The notes beneath the pieces were generated by a model, which was not told the origin of the DNA, made no database searches, and saw nothing but the letters and a program-made list of their open reading frames with translations. A stretch of 10,317 nt of DNA from Dehalococcoidia bacterium UBA7891 (GTDB lineage: Bacteria; Chloroflexota; Dehalococcoidia; Lucifugimonadales; UBA826): the NCBI GenBank assembly GCA_002500485.1, contig DLRJ01000081.1, positions 1-10,317 on the forward strand, in the 5' to 3' direction. This document shows, piece by piece, positions 7,976 to 10,317 of this stretch; the first letter of the stretch is position 1, and the number at the start of each line of letters is the position of its first letter. The position numbers and the translations under genes are program-made.

Positions 7976-8845
7976 TTACCAATTTCTTGAATTGATCGAA
8001 ATTTCTTCGAGGCGCGAGCGCATGACGCTTTCATCAACTTTGATTCCAGTCCACAGTTCTATACCAGCAACGCCTTGGTTTACAAGCATACCAAGACCAT
8101 CAATTGTCTGACATCCAATGGCTGAACAATTTTTTAAGAATTTTGTTTTAGGCGGGTTTGGTATGACGTCAGCAACAATCATATGTTTTGTCAGAGTATT
8201 GTAATTGATTGGAAGATCTGAATCGACATCGGGGAAAAGACCAATGGAAGTTGCATTGATGACTAAGTCAGTCTTAGGTTCTAAAGGAAATTGATCTACA
8301 AATTCTTTGAAAAGGGCCTTGGTCTTTGTATTTTTGTTGATCAATTCCGCAAGATCAGTCCCCTTTTTTTTAGATCGATTTACAACAGTAATATTTTTTA
8401 CTCCTGAAAAAGCCAACTCCACACAAATTGCACGTGAAGCTCCTCCAGCACCAAAGACAACAGCATTTTTCCCTTTAGGGTTTACTATAGTTTCAAGTGA
8501 TTTAATGAAGCCTTTACCATCTGTATTTTCACCAATTAATTCATTATCTTTTATCACCACACAATTCACAGCACCAATAATTTTTGCAGATTTTGCCAAT
8601 CGATCAATGTATTGAATAACTTCAATTTTATTAGGAATAGAGCAGTTAAACCCAATCCATCCCATAGCTATAGCACCTTCAATAGCTTTTCCTAAATTAT
8701 CAGGACCAACTTCTACGTTAATATAACGCATATGCATCTTGTGATGCCTATAGGCCGCTTCTACCATTTCTATAGTAGGATTTTCAGATGCAGGTAAAGC
8801 AAAAGAACCGGTAAGTTTAGGGAGAAAATTTACAATCTTAGACAT
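7976..8845 (-). CDS. Shikimate-dehydrogenase-like NADP-dependent oxidoreductase (AroE family)
   Basis: A 289-residue AroE-family enzyme. The substrate domain holds K73 in FNCSIPNK (the family's catalytic lysine), N94 in GAVNCVV and D109 in GENTDGKGF (the catalytic aspartate). The Rossmann domain has GAGGAS at 132-137, followed by NRSKKK at 156-161, a basic patch typical of NADP binding. DGLGMLVNQG at 249-258 is the usual late AroE motif. The shikimate-binding SxS pair near the N-terminus appears here as S20-E21-N22, so the second serine is replaced. Together with its sugar-locus position, this suggests a quinate/shikimate-like or other polyol-acid substrate rather than the housekeeping aroE role; that is inference. 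A good -35/-10 pair lies about 155 bases upstream, inside the end of the preceding gene. No Shine-Dalgarno sequence is seen. Confidence 0.88.
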   Translation of the reverse strand: MSKIVNFLPKLTGSFALPASENPTIEMVEAAYRHHKMHMRYINVEVGPDNLGKAIEGAIAMGWIGFNCSIPNKIEVIQYIDRLAKSAKIIGAVNCVVIKDNELIGENTDGKGFIKSLETIVNPKGKNAVVFGAGGASRAICVELAFSGVKNITVVNRSKKKGTDLAELINKNTKTKALFKEFVDQFPLEPKTDLVINATSIGLFPDVDSDLPINYNTLTKHMIVADVIPNPPKTKFLKNCSAIGCQTIDGLGMLVNQGVAGIELWTGIKVDESVMRSRLEEISINSRNW

Positions 8846-8999
8846 TTTCGCAAATTGGATTGAATTTAAAAACCGATTAGATCTTTTAAGAAAGAAAGTG
8901 TGAAAAATAACATATTTTTGAATCAGAAACTCTGAGAAGATAATCCTGAGTAACTAATTCATTTTAAGTGAGTGTAGATTCAACCCCTTATAATTATTT

Positions 9000-9027
9000 A
9001 TAATATTCTTATTACGACATATGTCAA
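9000..9027 (-). promoter_or_regulatory. Putative promoter of the AroE-like gene
   Basis: Read on the - strand, a perfect -35 TTGACA (9022-9027) is followed after 16 bases by TATTAT (9000-9005, five of six). The -35 overlaps the stop codon of the 2-hydroxyacid dehydrogenase and a perfect ten-base palindrome GACATATGTC (9016-9025), a possible repressor site. The leader to the AroE-like start would be about 150 bases. Confidence 0.5.
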
Positions 9028-10025
9028 CAATTATATACTCCCTTTATTCGAGCGTTGCCTGCAATCGCAGCTTGATTTACGCAGTACGGCGGCCAATCGC
9101 CTGACACACAGGCTAGAACGTTCTCAACCGACATCATCGCCATCTTCATGCGTGTGTCAACCGTGGCGCTTGCTACGTGCGGCATTATGAGGCAGTTGTC
9201 GAGTGTCAACAATGGATGGTCGGCAGGAATTGGCTCAGGAACAGTAACGTCCAGCGCAGCTCCAGCGAGCTCGCCTGATTTAAGTGCCAGGTACAAAGCA
9301 TCCTGATCTACCACCGCACCACGAGTCGTGTTGATCAAAATAGCTGATTTTTTCATCAGTTTGAACTGAACTGTACTCATCATATTCATAGTCTCTGGCG
9401 TAAGCGGGTTATGCAGTGAGACGTAGTCAGAGCGTTCGAGTAATTCCTCTAACGAATCCACGTAACTGGCACCGAACTCTTCATCCCGCTTGTTCCGGTT
9501 GAAGTACAGCACATTCATACTGAATCCTTTGGCACGTTTGGCCATTTCAGAACCGATTTTACCCATACCAACAATTCCGATAGTCTTATGGTGAATGTCA
9601 TTGGCAAGGTAGCTAAGCGGGTCGAAATCACCCCATTCGCCTCGCTTGACCATCGCTGAAAGATCGTTGGTCCGGCGGGCCATTGACGCAAGGAGTGTGA
9701 ATGCCTCGTCAGCTGTGCTCTCAGATAGAATGCCTGGAGTGTTGCAAACCGCAATGCCACGTTCGTTGGCAGCTATAATGTCTATATTGTCGTAGCCAAC
9801 ACCAAACTCGGCGATAACCTTGAGGTTTGGTGCGGCATCCATCACTTCAGCATTTACTTGATTCGTGATGTGGGCATAGAGACCATGCACATCGGCAACA
9901 GCTTTGATCAGATCCTCTTGCGACGGTGATTCATGGTCTTCCCAAATGACGACATCAGCACCACTCGCCCGCAACGCGGCTAATGCTACTGAAAATGTTC
10001 GTCGAGTTACAAGGATTTTTGGCAT
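9024..10025 (-). CDS. D-isomer-specific 2-hydroxyacid dehydrogenase (phosphoglycerate dehydrogenase/glyoxylate reductase-like)
   Basis: A 333-residue NAD(P)-dependent oxidoreductase that interconverts a 2-hydroxyacid and a 2-oxoacid. The family's catalytic triad is visible: R235 in NTTRGAVVD, E264 in the PEP position and H283 in MPHVASA. The dinucleotide fold has GMGKIG at 153-158, and the strand after it ends in FNRNKR, where asparagine and basic residues in place of the usual acidic residue suggest NADP(H). There is no C-terminal ACT or serine-binding domain, so it is the short form. I start at the ATG at 10025 (MPKILVTRR), preceded by AAAGAG at a short distance; a TTG at 10049 is in frame but begins an unlikely polar extension. 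G+C is visibly higher than in the AroE-like gene next to it. The substrate cannot be set; glycerate, hydroxypyruvate or glyoxylate are possible. Confidence 0.9.
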   Translation of the reverse strand: MPKILVTRRTFSVALAALRASGADVVIWEDHESPSQEDLIKAVADVHGLYAHITNQVNAEVMDAAPNLKVIAEFGVGYDNIDIIAANERGIAVCNTPGILSESTADEAFTLLASMARRTNDLSAMVKRGEWGDFDPLSYLANDIHHKTIGIVGMGKIGSEMAKRAKGFSMNVLYFNRNKRDEEFGASYVDSLEELLERSDYVSLHNPLTPETMNMMSTVQFKLMKKSAILINTTRGAVVDQDALYLALKSGELAGAALDVTVPEPIPADHPLLTLDNCLIMPHVASATVDTRMKMAMMSVENVLACVSGDWPPYCVNQAAIAGNARIKGVYNC

Positions 10026-10035
10026 TTGTGCTCTT

Positions 10036-10140
10036 TTAGTATGACTCAACTATTACTTTGTCCATTTCAAGCATCACAATTTTGTACTTAACAACATTTC
10101 CACCTTCACTAGTCCAACCATAGTCTTCTCCATTCACCAC
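10036..10140 (-). CDS. Short ORF, possible 3' remnant of a truncated gene
   Basis: An open frame of 34 codons beginning GTG GTG AAT GGA and ending TAC TAA, ten bases before the ATG of the 2-hydroxyacid dehydrogenase. The translation is balanced and protein-like, with GEDYGWTSEGGNVVKYK then a stretch alternating hydrophobic and charged residues. An in-frame TAA lies at 10144-10146 and no ribosome binding site precedes either GTG, so it reads more like the tail of a gene that lost its 5' part than a complete small gene. I do not recognise the family. Chance is possible at this length. Confidence 0.35.
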   Translation of the reverse strand: MVNGEDYGWTSEGGNVVKYKIVMLEMDKVIVESY

Positions 10141-10174
10141 GATTTATTGAGTCTAAATCACTTATATTACTTAG

Positions 10175-10218
10175 GCGCTACTGACTTTTAATCAGGTGGC
10201 TCTGGGTTCAACTCTCCT
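10175..10218 (+). pseudogene. Degenerate tRNA-Lys(TTT)-like 3' half
   Basis: The sequence has tRNA spacing from the D-stem onward. GCGC at 10175-10178 stands where GAGC is usual. The anticodon arm ACTGA-CTTTTAA-TCAGG (10180-10196) has four of five pairs and a lysine loop with TTT at 10187-10189. A five-base variable region follows, then a T-loop TTCAACTC (10207-10214) matching TTCRANYC exactly. The T-stem CTGGG/CTCCT forms only about three pairs, and no D-loop with GG or matching 5' acceptor strand is found upstream. It is therefore unlikely to be functional; a decayed or recombined tRNA end is the simplest reading, chance resemblance the alternative. Confidence 0.45.
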
Positions 10219-10317
10219 AAAAATTTTAAAGCCTGAAGTTTTAAAAGTGAAATACTAAAAATCCACATTTTGTAAAACTGTTGGGAATGCAGTACTACTT
10301 TCAAAGAATAGGGGCAT
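10219..10317. other. Right edge, no confident gene
   Basis: On the - strand a 20-codon frame runs from an ATG at the last three bases of the window to a TAG at 10255-10257. It could be the end of a gene lying beyond the window or chance. Otherwise the stretch is AT-rich and I see nothing in it. Confidence 0.3.

Noticed and set aside
10026..10049. TTG start for the 2-hydroxyacid dehydrogenase
   Set aside because: It adds eight polar residues and overlaps the end of the short upstream frame; the ATG at 10025 gives the normal family N-terminus.
10175..10218. A functional tRNA-Lys
   Set aside because: No 5' acceptor or D-loop half, a T-stem with only about three pairs, and no CCA; listed only as a remnant.
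1..10317. CRISPR array or complete insertion sequence
   Set aside because: No repeated spacer pattern, no terminal inverted repeats with a transposase, and no transposase motifs were seen.

Overview
This window is a bacterial carbohydrate-uptake and catabolism locus. No gene identifies the host. ABC permease and ATPase genes with an ATGA overlap, Shine-Dalgarno sites before some genes, and long AT-rich intergenic stretches all fit a bacterium. The FrcBCA-type transporter and D-lyxose isomerase-type cupin occur in several phyla, including proteobacteria, spirochaetes and other marine lineages, so I do not assign one. Base composition is uneven: the transporter, kinase fusion, aldolase-like and AroE-like genes are AT-rich, whereas the xylulokinase and the 2-hydroxyacid dehydrogenase are clearly richer in G+C. 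This points to a locus assembled from different sources.

Layout. On the + strand, left to right, there are an ABC sugar permease (75-1157), its single-domain ATPase (1154-1960), a two-domain kinase joining a PfkB sugar kinase to a FrcK/uridine-kinase-like P-loop domain (2229-3944), an uncharacterised class-I-aldolase-like TIM barrel (4006-4995) and a cupin sugar isomerase of the D-lyxose/D-mannose type (5240-5794). On the - strand, read from the right, there are a 2-hydroxyacid dehydrogenase (9024-10025), a shikimate-dehydrogenase-like enzyme (7976-8845) and a xylulokinase (5954-7408), which converges on the isomerase. A periplasmic binding protein gene is expected just left of the window but is not visible, and no transcription regulator is present.

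How the genes could work together. The transporter would import a free sugar. The isomerase and xylulokinase make a complete two-step route from D-lyxose to D-xylulose 5-phosphate. If the isomerase acts on D-mannose it would give D-fructose, which the kinase fusion could phosphorylate and the aldolase-like protein could cleave. The two - strand dehydrogenases may handle hydroxyacid or polyol intermediates; this part is inference.

Non-coding structure. There is a GC-rich hairpin before the permease, a good -35/-10 pair inside the end of the 2-hydroxyacid dehydrogenase gene pointing at the AroE-like gene, and a perfect TATAAT box ahead of the isomerase. A 567-base gap (7409-7975) holds only small unrecognised ORFs. 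The right edge looks like a decayed boundary: a tRNA-Lys-like 3' half without its 5' half lies next to a short ORF that resembles the tail of a truncated gene.
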